64,000 bases of DNA, from the NCBI GenBank assembly GCA_022264855.1, contig JABYQU010000014.1:248001-312000 (forward strand), written 5' to 3'. Position numbers and translations under genes: made by a program. Below are positions 52,194 to 61,857 of this stretch, piece after piece (the first letter of the stretch is position 1; every line of letters begins with the position of its first letter). A model generated the notes under the pieces. It saw nothing but the letters and a program-made list of their open reading frames with translations, was not told where the DNA came from and did not search any database. The DNA comes from Lenzites betulinus (lineage: Eukaryota > Basidiomycota > Agaricomycetes > Polyporales > Polyporaceae).

Positions 52194-52350
52194 GGCGAGC
52201 AGGGGCACCGCGTGCGGGGAGGACTAGGAGCAGTTCCCGGGGTAGATGTGGGCGCAGCGCGAGTGGTGGGAGGGGAAGAGAAGATGAGAGGGTTATAAGG
52301 GACTTAAGGAACCGAGGCCGTTGACTGGACGGGGATTGTGGGTGCTCGGC

Positions 52351-52359
52351 TGTTATATA
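52351..52359 (-). promoter_or_regulatory. TATA-like box of the MFS transporter
   Basis: TATATAACA on the minus strand, about 160 bp upstream of the ATG, within a short palindromic context (CGGCTG...CAGCCG). Confidence 0.4.
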
Positions 52360-53550
52360 GCAGCCGTGGCGGACGACGCTATAGATTCCGCACGCGTCCT
52401 TCCCGGACAAAGTGGCTCAGCTCGGAGCGGAGGAGCGTGAGTAGGCGCCCGCCCTCGTCCTATGGTGAGTGATCCGGGATCTAATCTATGTAAGCAGCAG
52501 TGGCTCTGTCAGCCTCCCTCGGGCTTCATCTCTCCTCTCTCCTCCATGCTCTTGTTCTTGGTGCTCGTCTCCCACCAACCAATCATGATTAAATCACCAC
52601 GGGCGCCCTGTGTCCTGCTACACCGGAAACGGCTCGACGCTCGCAAAGCTGCGAGTCATCTCAGGATGGCCGTCGCCACACCTAGATCATGCATGATACA
52701 GCCTGCCAGGAGGCCCTAGCGAAGCTTCTGTCGACATCATGGGATACCGTGCTATCTCCGCAGCGTGCTCAAGCCAAACTGCTTGCTCCAGTCGCCCACT
52801 CTCAGACTACAATGAAATTCCAATATGCGATGACAATTCGCCCATGGACACCGTCCGATCAATGCAATTCGCCGTAACGAATGGCTATGAATACATGTAC
52901 ACGACGGCTCGGAGGAGCCTCGCGTATATGCTTTCATAGTCTAAAAACAGCCTCGAATCGTGCGGTATGGTGCATATATGTGTTCTTCAGGCCTACATGA
53001 TTGCTTAGGAATCAGGGGCGGAATGCGCAGTGTCCGACATTTGCAGACCGTGGCGTTATGGCATTACCTGAGCCTGTCGCACATATGACAGTGCGGGACA
53101 ATGAGAGCCCTCCTGAGTGCGTTTCAAACGTATCGATATCGTCCAATTGCACGGCGACTTGTGCGCATATTCGTCACGTTTTGCTCTTTCAATATCGCGT
53201 CCCCCTTTCCTTCTCCTTCTCCTCCTTCTCCTCCCTCTCTTTGCGCCTTGAAGTATGACCTAGGCGCGCGTGACCGTGAAAGGGCGTTTTCTATCTCTCT
53301 CTGCACACCTCTGTGAAAACGATGGGCAGATCCATTGACAAGCTCTTATAGCTTGCATACTACGCAGAGAGAGTCTTGTAACCAGCCGGTAAGGGGGCTT
53401 GCGCGGGTTCGTCCAAAATGGAAAGGGAAAGACGAAACTTCCGCAGACACCCAGGTACGGATTCGCTCCTTCCCCTTGCTCCGGTCTCCTGTCCCCTGCC
53501 CGAATATTGAGAGCGGTCCCTGTACCGTCTGGTTACGAGACTAACGCGGA
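52360..53550. other. Gene-poor region
   Basis: About 1.2 kb without a supported gene. Short frames lack motifs. Contains the pyrimidine-rich tract at 53195-53245. Its right end runs into the hemE pseudogene. Confidence 0.4.
53195..53245 (+). repeat. Pyrimidine-rich tract (TTCTCC-type)
   Basis: Run of CCCTTTCCTTCTCC-like sequence, about 45 nt of C/T with few interruptions. Simple-sequence tract, role unknown. Confidence 0.6.
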
Positions 53551-53559
53551 TGTACTATG

Positions 53560-54430
53560 CTGCTGCCGATTGCACTGTTTGCACTGTGCAGGCCTATAGA
53601 AACTGTTTCAAGACGAGACAACGCGCACTCATCCATCAACATGAGGACCCCGTGGACAGCTCGGTATTTCCCGGGGGCATTTGTTGCGCCATTTGGAGCA
53701 CATGGTGGAAAGTTGGAACCTGCTGTCGCCCCAGATTCTCTGAGTTCGACACAAATCCCGAACATGTAAGCCACGCTGACACATGAACGATTTTTATGAG
53801 ACTACCAAACTTCCAGCACGGATTTCTAGGTAGCGAGCGTCGCCGCTTGCATGGAGCCCAGTACAAGACGGTGCATATCCTGACAAATTCTAAGAATGAC
53901 CGTTTCCGGCGAAAACTTGGCATGTCCTAAACGCATAGACCTACCCAAGAATGATGTAGACCGCCCAGGGAGATCAAGTCGAAGTGGTTGTCGTAAGTGG
54001 TATATGTCTTCATCGCCTTCCTCGTTGACGAGGTCAAGACAGTCGTCATGCAAGCAAGTCTTCCACGTTTTCATCCATGCTTTCCTGCTAATCGTTAGCC
54101 CGAACTTTGTAGAGCAGCTCGGGGAAGTCCTCCTGGACCCTGGTGACTCCCACACCACTTCGCCGAACTCTCCATTTCCCGCCCATCCGCGCCCGCTCAA
54201 CGTGACCGCTCGCTACGACCTGCCCGCCGGGATCGACTGATGCACCGCACCGCTGACGCCCATGTCGGCGCCGGTCAGACTCAGAGCATCGCTCTGCAGG
54301 GTAGCATGAACCCTGTTCTGTTGTACGACCGGCGCGAGGCGATAGAACTGGAGCTGGAACGCATGGGCCAGATCGGCAAGGGCGTTCCTCTCGCGACCCT
54401 TGCGTCTCCAGAGACCCGTGCATCCCTGGT
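53560..54430 (+). pseudogene. Decayed uroporphyrinogen decarboxylase copy
   Basis: Degenerate second copy of the hemE-type gene that is intact at 60024-61276. Clear nucleotide match: 54008-54056 (CATCGCCTTCCTCGTTGACG) to 60714-60758; 54113-54180 (CACCACTTCGCCGAACTCTCC) to 60806-60880; 54215-54390 (GGGATCGACTGATGC, CTCTGCAGGGTAGCATGAACC) to 61015-61150. Weaker traces reach left to about 53560, with ICCAIWSTWW where the active gene has GFCGAPWTLF. Damage: the Trp codon after GGGATCGAC is TGA, about 100 nt of the exon is missing, and frames shift between blocks. It retains the position of the intron, so it is a DNA duplicate and not a retrocopy. Confidence 0.85.
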
Positions 54431-54528
54431 TTTCCCCTTGAATATCTCAACTCCGCAATCTTTGCCCCTCTCCGAGCCCTCCCCGGCCTCTCCCCCCGGC
54501 GCCGCGTCTAACTCCCCGCTACCCTTCT

Positions 54529-54538
54529 TTTATATAGC
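54529..54538 (+). promoter_or_regulatory. TATA-like box of the DUF6534-type gene
   Basis: CTTTTATATA about 95-100 bp upstream of the ATG at 54631, followed by a pyrimidine-rich leader. Confidence 0.45.
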
Positions 54539-54630
54539 CCAGCTTTGCCCCGTTGCCCGTCTCACCCCGGGCCCATCTCCCTCTCAGTGCATACCACCCC
54601 TCTGCCGCCCTCCATCCGGACATACGCGCC

Positions 54631-57011
54631 ATGATGGCAACTATCGACAATACGTCCGTTCACCTCTCTCCATACATGAAACACTCCTGACAGCTATGTT
54701 TGTACAGGATGGGCCCCCTGCTCATTGGAGTGGTCCTCGCCGGAGTGTACGTCACGTATGGTCATCTGCTCCTTTTTTCTATTGACTCATGGGCCGCTTT
54801 AGCATGTATGGGGGTGCGCAACACGCACAGGTCGGTGTGACTATGTGCTAACGTTCTTCCAGTATCCTGCTCGCAGCTGTACTACTACTTCACCCGCTAT
54901 TCGAAAGATCCTTGGAGCCTGAAGTTTTTTGTAAGCACCTCTTTTCTACCTTAGTCCCTACCCACCAGATTCTTACGCAATTCCTCCGCAAGGTCACGCT
55001 CGTATGGGCAACGGACTCCGTGCACCAGGTAAGTCCTTTCTCTTAACTTCGAGAACCCCTGTCTCATGCGCTGTCTGCCAGGCGTTGATATCGCAGACCA
55101 GTAAGACACCGCCCGTCACTTGACCCGACCTTCCCTGAGACCGTTTATTGTCTTCAGTATATTGGTATTTGGTGTCAGAATACGGGAATCCGGCGGCGCT
55201 GAACGAGCTGCCCAAGTACGCATTTTCATCTTCCCTGTATTCCACTCCCTAGGATGCTAATTAGACCTCATGCAGAACGCTCATCGCTGAGGTGTTTTTC
55301 AACGTAAGCGCCGCCTTCCTGCAGGCCCTGAGTCTGCCCGAGCGCTGACGCCCACCCCAAACTTCAGATCTTCACTGGTTTCTTCGTCCAGAGGTAGGCA
55401 CATACCCACCAGCCTCTATTCATGTTGGGCATTTGACCGAACATGCACCTGTCCTAGTTTCTTCGTGGTGCGCATATGGAGGCTGAGCGGCAAAAAGCTC
55501 ATCCTCGTCGTCCCTGTTGTACGTACTACTCCTACATGCGCTTCCTGCATTGCTCCCGCCGGGCCTGATCGTCTCCTTCACGTTTCTCTGCGTCCCAGGC
55601 TGCCTTGGTCCTAGGAGAGTTCGGTAAGGCCAGCCAGATCGCATTCAGCGATGCGTACGGACACTGATGAAGCACCGAACTGGGATATTTAGCCGTTGGA
55701 ATGAGTACGTACCCGTCTATGATGGTTCAGTGTTGGACGCTTGAGCTGATGGTGCACACGCCCTTTTTTCAGCCTACAGCATCAAGGCGTGAGTTGTTCA
55801 TTTTTTTTGCGGCGGCCGACACAATGTCAGCGCTGCACGGACGCTTACTTATTGTACCTACTAGTGTGTTTTTGACGACGTTCGCCGAGGTCAACGGCCT
55901 CAAGGTGCGAAGGGCTCCCAGCTCGGATCCGCGTATGTGCTGACTGTCGGGCTGTGGACAGGGCCTGTCTATCTCCATCAACGCGTTGGCCGCGGCGGGC
56001 GACGTGAGCATCGCCATCATCATGTGCACAATCCTGAACAGCTCGCGCACCGGGTTCACCAAGTACGTTCTTTCTTCTTCCCAATGTATCTGTGCTGCGG
56101 TCGCTGACCTTCGTTACAGATCCAACATGCTCATCAACAAGCTCGTGCGTTTCCCCCTTCTCTGCTTCCCATCGCTGTTCCACATGGACCGCATCCTCGC
56201 GTATCACTTAATTTGCGTGCGCAGTCTCTGATGCTTGCCTTCAACTTGCTTACAGATGGTTTTCTCCGTTAACACCGGCTTGTTGACGAGGTACGTTCCT
56301 TTGATCGCCGTCACCTCCCCGGCCCCGCTCTTTCAGAAGAGGGGGTTCTAGCTGAAATGTGTGCACGAGCTGACGAATCTATGGCGGATACAGTATCTGC
56401 GCATGCCTCTCGCTGATCACCATCGTCGCTCTCCCTGACACTTTCGTTTACATCACCTTCTTTTTCCTTTTGGGCCGCTGTGAGTCTCTCTCTCCCCGCC
56501 CTTCGCCGTTTCATCATCCTGCGACACTGTGCTGACTGACGTCTTCTCTTTTCAAACTCCCGGATGGTTTTGACCTCTCGCAACTACCGAAACACCGAAT
56601 CGATCATCGGCGGAAACGCAGTGTACTGCAACTCGCTATTGGCGACACTCAACGCGCGCAAGAGCCTCCGCGACGGATCATCGAGGGGAGACACCTCTAT
56701 GTCATTGCGCGATATCCAGCCGAGCACCGCCGGGAACCTTTCCACTTTCACTGTACGTCCCTCTCCCCCGTCCTCCTCCTTCCACCGTGCTAACGCGTGC
56801 GCGTGAAGCAACGGGGCCGCGACATCACGATTCGCATCGACACCACGAAGGACACGCGGCACGACACCGAGGAGGTACGTCTCCCTCCCTTCCTCCCTCC
56901 CTCCCTCTACCCTAACCCATCCCCGCTTTTGTCCGATATTCGCTTACTGACCATGAGCAGTTACAGTGGGGCTCCGACAAGCACCCTATCGACTCGTCGG
57001 AGGAGGTCTAA
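54631..57011 (+). CDS. DUF6534-type fungal membrane protein
   Basis: Seven-helix integral membrane protein of a family greatly expanded in agaricomycetes (DUF6534). ATG 54631 (MMATIDN); the second exon gives TMGPLLIGVVLAGVMYGVSC. Later blocks: SQLYYYFTRYSKDPWSLKFF, VTLVWATDSVHQALISQTIYW, FFNIFTGFFVQSFFVVRIWRL, VFLTTFAEVNGLKGLSISIN, ALAAAGDVSIAIIMCTILN, SRTGF, VNTGLLTS, DTFVYITFFFLLGRLYTNSL and LATLNARKSLR, the family signature. A serine-rich tail and RDITIRIDTTKDTRHDTEE follow, ending SSEEV with TAA at 57009-57011. The many introns fall between helices. Function of the family is unknown. Confidence 0.88.
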
Positions 57012-58230
57012 CCTGCCGCCTCCGCCCTGCTGGGTGCCTTGGTGCCTGCTCTGGTCTCCGCTTGGAGACCGGCACCCTGTCTCCACCCTGCGCGCGCATG
57101 TGCCTCTCGCAGAGCGCTCTGTAAGATGTAGGATAGTACCTGTACCGACGCGCGTAGATCCTCCGTCGTGCCGTCGCTATTGCTTATTGCTCCTTATACG
57201 CATACGTGCTGCATACACACATTCGTATATTCGGAAACGTCCTGCTGCTGTCGTCGCCGCGGTTCTGTCTATACGTGTATAGGACATCTGGCACTGTCCC
57301 GCAAGGTTCGGGTTATGGGGTGCTCCCTTTGAAATATAGATTGGTTATGCATTTTCTCCAGAGCGATTTATGATGTGGGCAGCACTTCCATGTGGTCCCA
57401 AGTTGTCTATATGACAGGTCCGTTGATCAAACTAGCTGGTGCCGGGCGCCATGCATCATCGCCGGCGTCCTAGACTAAACTCATGCACCGTACTTCCAAG
57501 GCAAACTAAAATGCCGTTCATGCGCAGGAGCGGCTGATAGCAGAAGCATCAGTCTTCAAGGACCCGTCCATGGTTATACGCGCGAACTACCCTGATTTCA
57601 ACGTCCGCGGGATCAGCGTTGTTGCGCATCGGCACGCCCGACATACGCTCGAAAGTCGAGGCACATCCTCTCGCCTGCACTCATCTTCGCGCGCCCACCC
57701 GACCCTTGCAAGGTCCTCGAGCGACGAGTGTTTGCCGGTGGGGGTTGACGGCGCGCGCACCGAGCCCGGTATGCCCGCTTGTGCGCGTGCACGCCCGGGT
57801 CCCGGAAGGCCACATCCTCCCTTCCCTCCGCCGCGTAAAGCGGATTCCGACTAGGCACTGGCAGGGTCATAAGCACCAGGCCCCGGTATCCCTGAGGTTC
57901 GAGGCTTGAGTGCCTGGCATCCTGCCCCTGCCCGACTCGTAAAACCATGGAAACGGTGAGCCTGTCCGGCATGCCGACTGAGGACGGGCCGTGTGTAGTA
58001 AGCGCAGAGTGGTGCTCAGCGCCCGGTGTTCAATCAAGTCTGACTGGTCGCTTGTCAGCGAGGATTTCTCAAGACGTTGATGGCGAGGTTTTACCTCGAG
58101 TGCAAAGCGACAGGCCGAACTTCAGCTTCAACACTCGGGAGTCCTTGGATCCTAGGCCTGTCTTCTATCTGCCTCGGTGTCCACTCCGTTGTCTGGCCAA
58201 GTAGGAGGCAACGCGGACCAACCATGAAAC

Positions 58231-58262
58231 TTGAAGCTTGAAGTTTGAAGTTTGATTGAAGG
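58231..58262 (+). repeat. TTGAAG-type short tandem repeat
   Basis: Four or five imperfect 6-7 nt units of TTGAAG/TTTGAAG. Confidence 0.65.
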
Positions 58263-58320
58263 TTGGCTCTGCCATTTTTTGATGATCGTAGAGGCCAACG
58301 CCGATGCCCAGACATTGATA

Positions 58321-58338
58321 CTTCCCTGACTTCCCTGA
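58321..58338 (+). repeat. CTTCCCTGA dimer
   Basis: Exact 9-nt unit repeated twice head to tail. Confidence 0.6.
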
Positions 58339-58974
58339 TACGACGGCAAAATCCGCGATAAATAACGCGTACACCAGGGGCGACTCTGGATGGGCTTGAC
58401 CGGTGTTCGGAACCTGAGGGTCCTACTGGGTCCTATCGCCGTTCTGTCTCGCATGCCAATACAAAAGCGCACTCTCTGATCGGTGTTGATGCTCCCGCGG
58501 CGGTGACATACGCGCATGCGAGCCTTAGTCCCAAAAGCGTAAGTACTGGGCATATTTCTGAGGAGGGACAGCATTAAAAATGCCGCACGAGGATCCGCGA
58601 CGGTGTAGCAATTCAGAGTGACCTACAGGAGAGTTGATGAAAGCCGACTGTCAGTGCGCCGTGTGGGAGAAGAGGGTGGAGGACCGTAGAAGAATCCCCG
58701 GAATTTGGATAGCGTCTGCTTCGTAGTGCCGTACGCTACGTAGAATTTAGACCTTTGAGTTGTGTCGATCGGCCCTATCGTGTAGTCTATCCTTGTTTCA
58801 GCAAATGCTCCTAGGATTGGGGAGGAGCATGGGGAAGCGGGCACAAAGCGAGTCTGTCGGGAAATCTGATTGCGTCGCAAGTCACGGCTCAAATTTAGGA
58901 GGTAAAATTCACACTCGTACACATGTACCATGTATAAGGAATGATGAACGAGTTGGAGGACGGTTACGCTGCAC

Positions 58975-59668
58975 TCAATCGCTGTCATCATCTTCTTCGA
59001 GGTCCATACTTTCCGCGCTGCTTTCAGCCTCAGAATCGTTGGCAGCTCCGTCCGGCTTCCGTGTAGTAGCAGCTCGAGAGATACCATTCGCAGACCCTTC
59101 GGTAGGCGTATATCGTGAGACGTTATACAATGGCAACATCATGAACGGAAACAAACCTTGACCAGAACTTTGGCGGTCTTCTTTCAGTATCTTCTGCACG
59201 GAACCTTTCACTGCAGAGGCAAAGGTAGGATCCGAAAGCGTAGGTGCATCAGACACTGCGCGTTCTACGATCGGATATCTAACGCGGCCATTAACTTAGG
59301 AAGACAGCAGCGCATAAGGAGTGGTGGGACCTTTCAAGTTCCTGCATGATTTCTCTGGTCACCGTCGCTTCCGGCATGTATTGCAGCTTGGGGTCCGAAG
59401 CTAGTTTCTGTTTCGCGATGTCTTCCACGCGCGCCAGAAAGGCAGGCATTCCCTCCTGCGAATGGCGGACATGAGAGAAGTGAACGCGCTCACCGTCCAG
59501 ATGAAACAGAGACCCACACTCTGCCGGAAGTCCTTCAGCAGCTGCCGCCGTAGGCGGTCGAACTCGCCCGACTTCTTGAACCTGGGATCGCCGTCAGACT
59601 GCGTCTGGTCTCTCGAAGCCGTGTCTACCGCACTCTTCCACTAGCTGGGTGGGATTCGTGACAGACAT
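58975..59668 (-). CDS. SHG1: SHG1/BOD1-domain protein, putative COMPASS subunit
   Basis: Resembles the Shg1 subunit of the Set1/COMPASS histone H3 lysine-4 methyltransferase complex. ATG 59668 (MSVTNPTQLVEE). A 52-nt intron is removed to give FKKSGEFDRLRRQLLKDFRQ. Then EGMPAFLARVEDIAKQKLA, SDPKLQYMPEATVTREIMQE and LERYPIVERAV complete the domain. The tail (SSGQGLFPFMMLPLYNVSRY) ends in an acidic run, SMDLEEDDDSD, before TGA at 58975. About 160 residues after splicing. The first exon by itself seems to end early at DAV; only splicing restores the family frame. Nuclear location is inferred. Divergent from the intact hemE-type gene. Confidence 0.85.
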
Positions 59669-60023
59669 CGGAGATGGGGCACACTAGAACAAGCGTGGGA
59701 GGTGAGAGCAGGCTATGCAAGCATCGGAGCAGGAGATGAGAGCAGGAGACAAGAGGGAGTCCCACGGCTGCTCGCGCGTTCACGCCTGTTTACCCGGACG
59801 CGTCCACGATGCGCGTCGCCCGCGCACACATCGCCGGCACCGGATCGCGCGCCGTCTGCGAGTTCCACGCCGCCATCGCAGTGCCCGCCCGCGGACACGT
59901 AGCCTACAAGCCTTCTCAGGCGCATATATGGGAAGAGCTCACGCTCCAAGCGCGTACGCTCCATCTGCTCTGCGCGTCGCATCTCTCTTGCTCTCCCCAC
60001 ACCCCTCGCTTTCACCCCCGGCC
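59669..60023. other. Divergent promoter region of SHG1-type and hemE-type genes
   Basis: 355 bp between two start codons on opposite strands. Contains GCGCATATATGGG near 59917-59929 on the plus strand, a possible TATA element for the decarboxylase gene. Confidence 0.45.
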
Positions 60024-61276
60024 ATGACGACCTTCCCTCCTCTCAAAAACGATCTCCTCCTGCGCGCAGCGCGCGGTAAGCTTGATCGCTCATTTCTCGC
60101 GAACGAAAATGAACGCGACATGATCTAGGCGAGGAGACCGAACGCGCTCCGGTATGGGTCATGCGCCAGGCGGGTAGATACCTCCCGGGTGAGTAGATCG
60201 CGTACCCGACAGCATAAGATTGTGCTAAACGAGGCTACGAACCGCCAGAGTTCCAAGCCGTGCGCGCGCACCACAGCTTCTTCGAGATTTGCCGCACGCC
60301 TGCGCTCGCGAAGGAGCTCACCCTCCAGCCCATCCGCCGCTACTCCGGCCTGATCGATGCTGCCATCATCTTCAGCGACATCCTCGTCGTCCCCCAGGCG
60401 CTCGGGATGGAGGTCCAGATGAACCCGGGCCCGCACTTCCCCGACCCGCTCAATGTGCCCGAGGACGTCGAGCGCCTCACAAAGAATGTCGACGTCGACA
60501 AGGAGCTCGGGTACGTGTACGAGGCCATCACCCAGACGCGCCAGGCCTTGAACGGCGAGGTCCCGCTCATCGGGTTCTGCGGCGCGCCCTGGACGCTCTT
60601 CTCGTACATGATCGAAGGCGGCGGGACGAAGACGTTCCAAAAGTGCAAGACCTGGCTTTTCAAGTATCCCGAGGAGTCCAAGGCGCTGCTCAACCGCATA
60701 GCAGACGTCTGCATCGACTTCCTCGTCGGGCAGATCAAAGCTGGGGCACAGGCAAGTCGTCCTGAATCCATATACAATTAATGTCATGCTAATAACGAAT
60801 GGACACAGCTCGTGCAAGTCTTCGACTCCTGGGCAGGCGAGCTCTCCCCGCACCACTTCGCCGAGTTCTCCCTCCCCTCCCTCCAACGCATCTCCTCCGG
60901 CGTGCGCGCCAAGCTCGCCGCCGCCAACATCCCCGCCGTCCCCATGACGCTCTTCCCAAAGGGCGCGAACTCGCAGCTGCCCGCGCTCGCCGCGACGGCC
61001 GGCTACGACGTGCTCGGGATCGACTGGTGCGTCGAGCCCGCTGACGCGCGCGCCGCCGTCGGGCGCGTCGCGCTGCAGGGCAACATGGACCCCGGCCTGC
61101 TGTACGGCGGGCGCGCGGCGATCGAGGCGGAGGTCAAGCGCATGTGCGAGGGCTTCCGCGGCGGCAAGGCCCCGAAGGCGTGGATCGCGAACCTGGGGCA
61201 CGGCATCACGCCCGGGGTGAACCCTGACGATCTGCGCTGGTTCTTCGAGTGCGTGCACAAGTACTCCGCGGCGTGA
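60024..61276 (+). CDS. HEM12: Uroporphyrinogen decarboxylase
   Basis: Converts uroporphyrinogen III to coproporphyrinogen III in heme synthesis, cytosolic by family. Four exons. MTTFPPLKNDLLLRAARGE; then PVWVMRQAGRYLPG (substrate arginines). The large third exon contains IFSDILVVPQALGMEVQM (catalytic aspartate), GFCGAPWTLFSYMIEGGGTK (conserved tyrosine) and FLVGQIKAGAQ. The last exon starts LVQVFDSWAGELSPHHFAEF and has TAGYDVLGIDWCVEP, ALQGNMDPGLLYG and IANLGHGITPGVNPDDL (histidine), ending KYSAA with TGA at 61274-61276. About 370 residues, full length. The intron before the last exon is GC-AG (60752-60808). A decayed second copy lies 6 kb upstream on the same strand. Confidence 0.96.
60752..60808 (+). 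other. GC-AG intron
   Basis: 57-nt intron starting GCAAGT after GGGGCACAG and ending GACACAG; splicing joins GAQ to LVQVFDSWAGEL as in the family. Confidence 0.8.
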
Positions 61277-61857
61277 GGCGTCGCGAGGCAGGGGCGCGCG
61301 GGGATCTTGGATCCGTCGGGGTGCGGGTGCGGGAGAAGCTCGGAATCAAGGGTGTACCAGTAGGACTGCTAAGCTTAAGTTAGAAGTGTTGTGCTTGTCG
61401 AATTCAATCTGGCGTCGCGCTCTCTGTTGAGTGTGCAGGGTGAACGTGGATGAGTATTGCTGGACGGTGCGTGACAGTGATGTACAGGATAATGCCATGA
61501 ACGTAGTAGTGTCCGCAGACAGCCCTCGTAAGTCAGACTAGATCATCTCGTGAGAACGTGACAGCGACGACAGAGTGATGAGGATAGATGGGGGTAGATG
61601 GGGGAGGGGATTGAGTGCTTGTATGGGGGTGCGATGTGCGAAGGAACGGCGACAATGGAAAACAACCGGGAGAGGGGGTGGGTGATCAAGGAGAGGCAAG
61701 AGGTTGATAAATATTAACAAATTGAAAGAATGTAAACGGCGGCAGTCTGAGAGTAAAGCAGATGAGTGAACAGGAGAGATGTTGATAGATGGCAGAGGAA
61801 TGGAAAGCGTTGGGAAAATGAGGGACGCCCGGACCTGCTCGGACTGCCCCCTCTTGA
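61277..61857. other. Convergent 3' region
   Basis: Space between the ends of the decarboxylase and CDC14-type genes, about 0.58 kb. Purine-rich on the plus strand (GGGGGTAGATGGGGGAGGGG near 61590). No gene recognised. Confidence 0.4.

Larger units (their letters stand above)
57012..58974. other. Two-kilobase gene-poor region
   Basis: No supported gene. A plus-strand stretch near 57530-57610 reads like coding sequence (AEASVFKDPSMVIRANYPDF) but has no start, domain or continuation; it may be an exon relic. Two short tandem repeats lie at 58231-58262 and 58321-58338. Confidence 0.4.

Noticed and set aside
57760..57960. Possible tRNA near GAGGTTCGAGGCTTGAG
   Set aside because: No acceptor or anticodon stem could be drawn around the T-loop-like string.
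60125..61258. 377-codon open frame antisense to the decarboxylase gene
   Set aside because: It mirrors GC-rich codons of a certain gene, has no motif, and crosses that gene's introns. Low stop density explains it.
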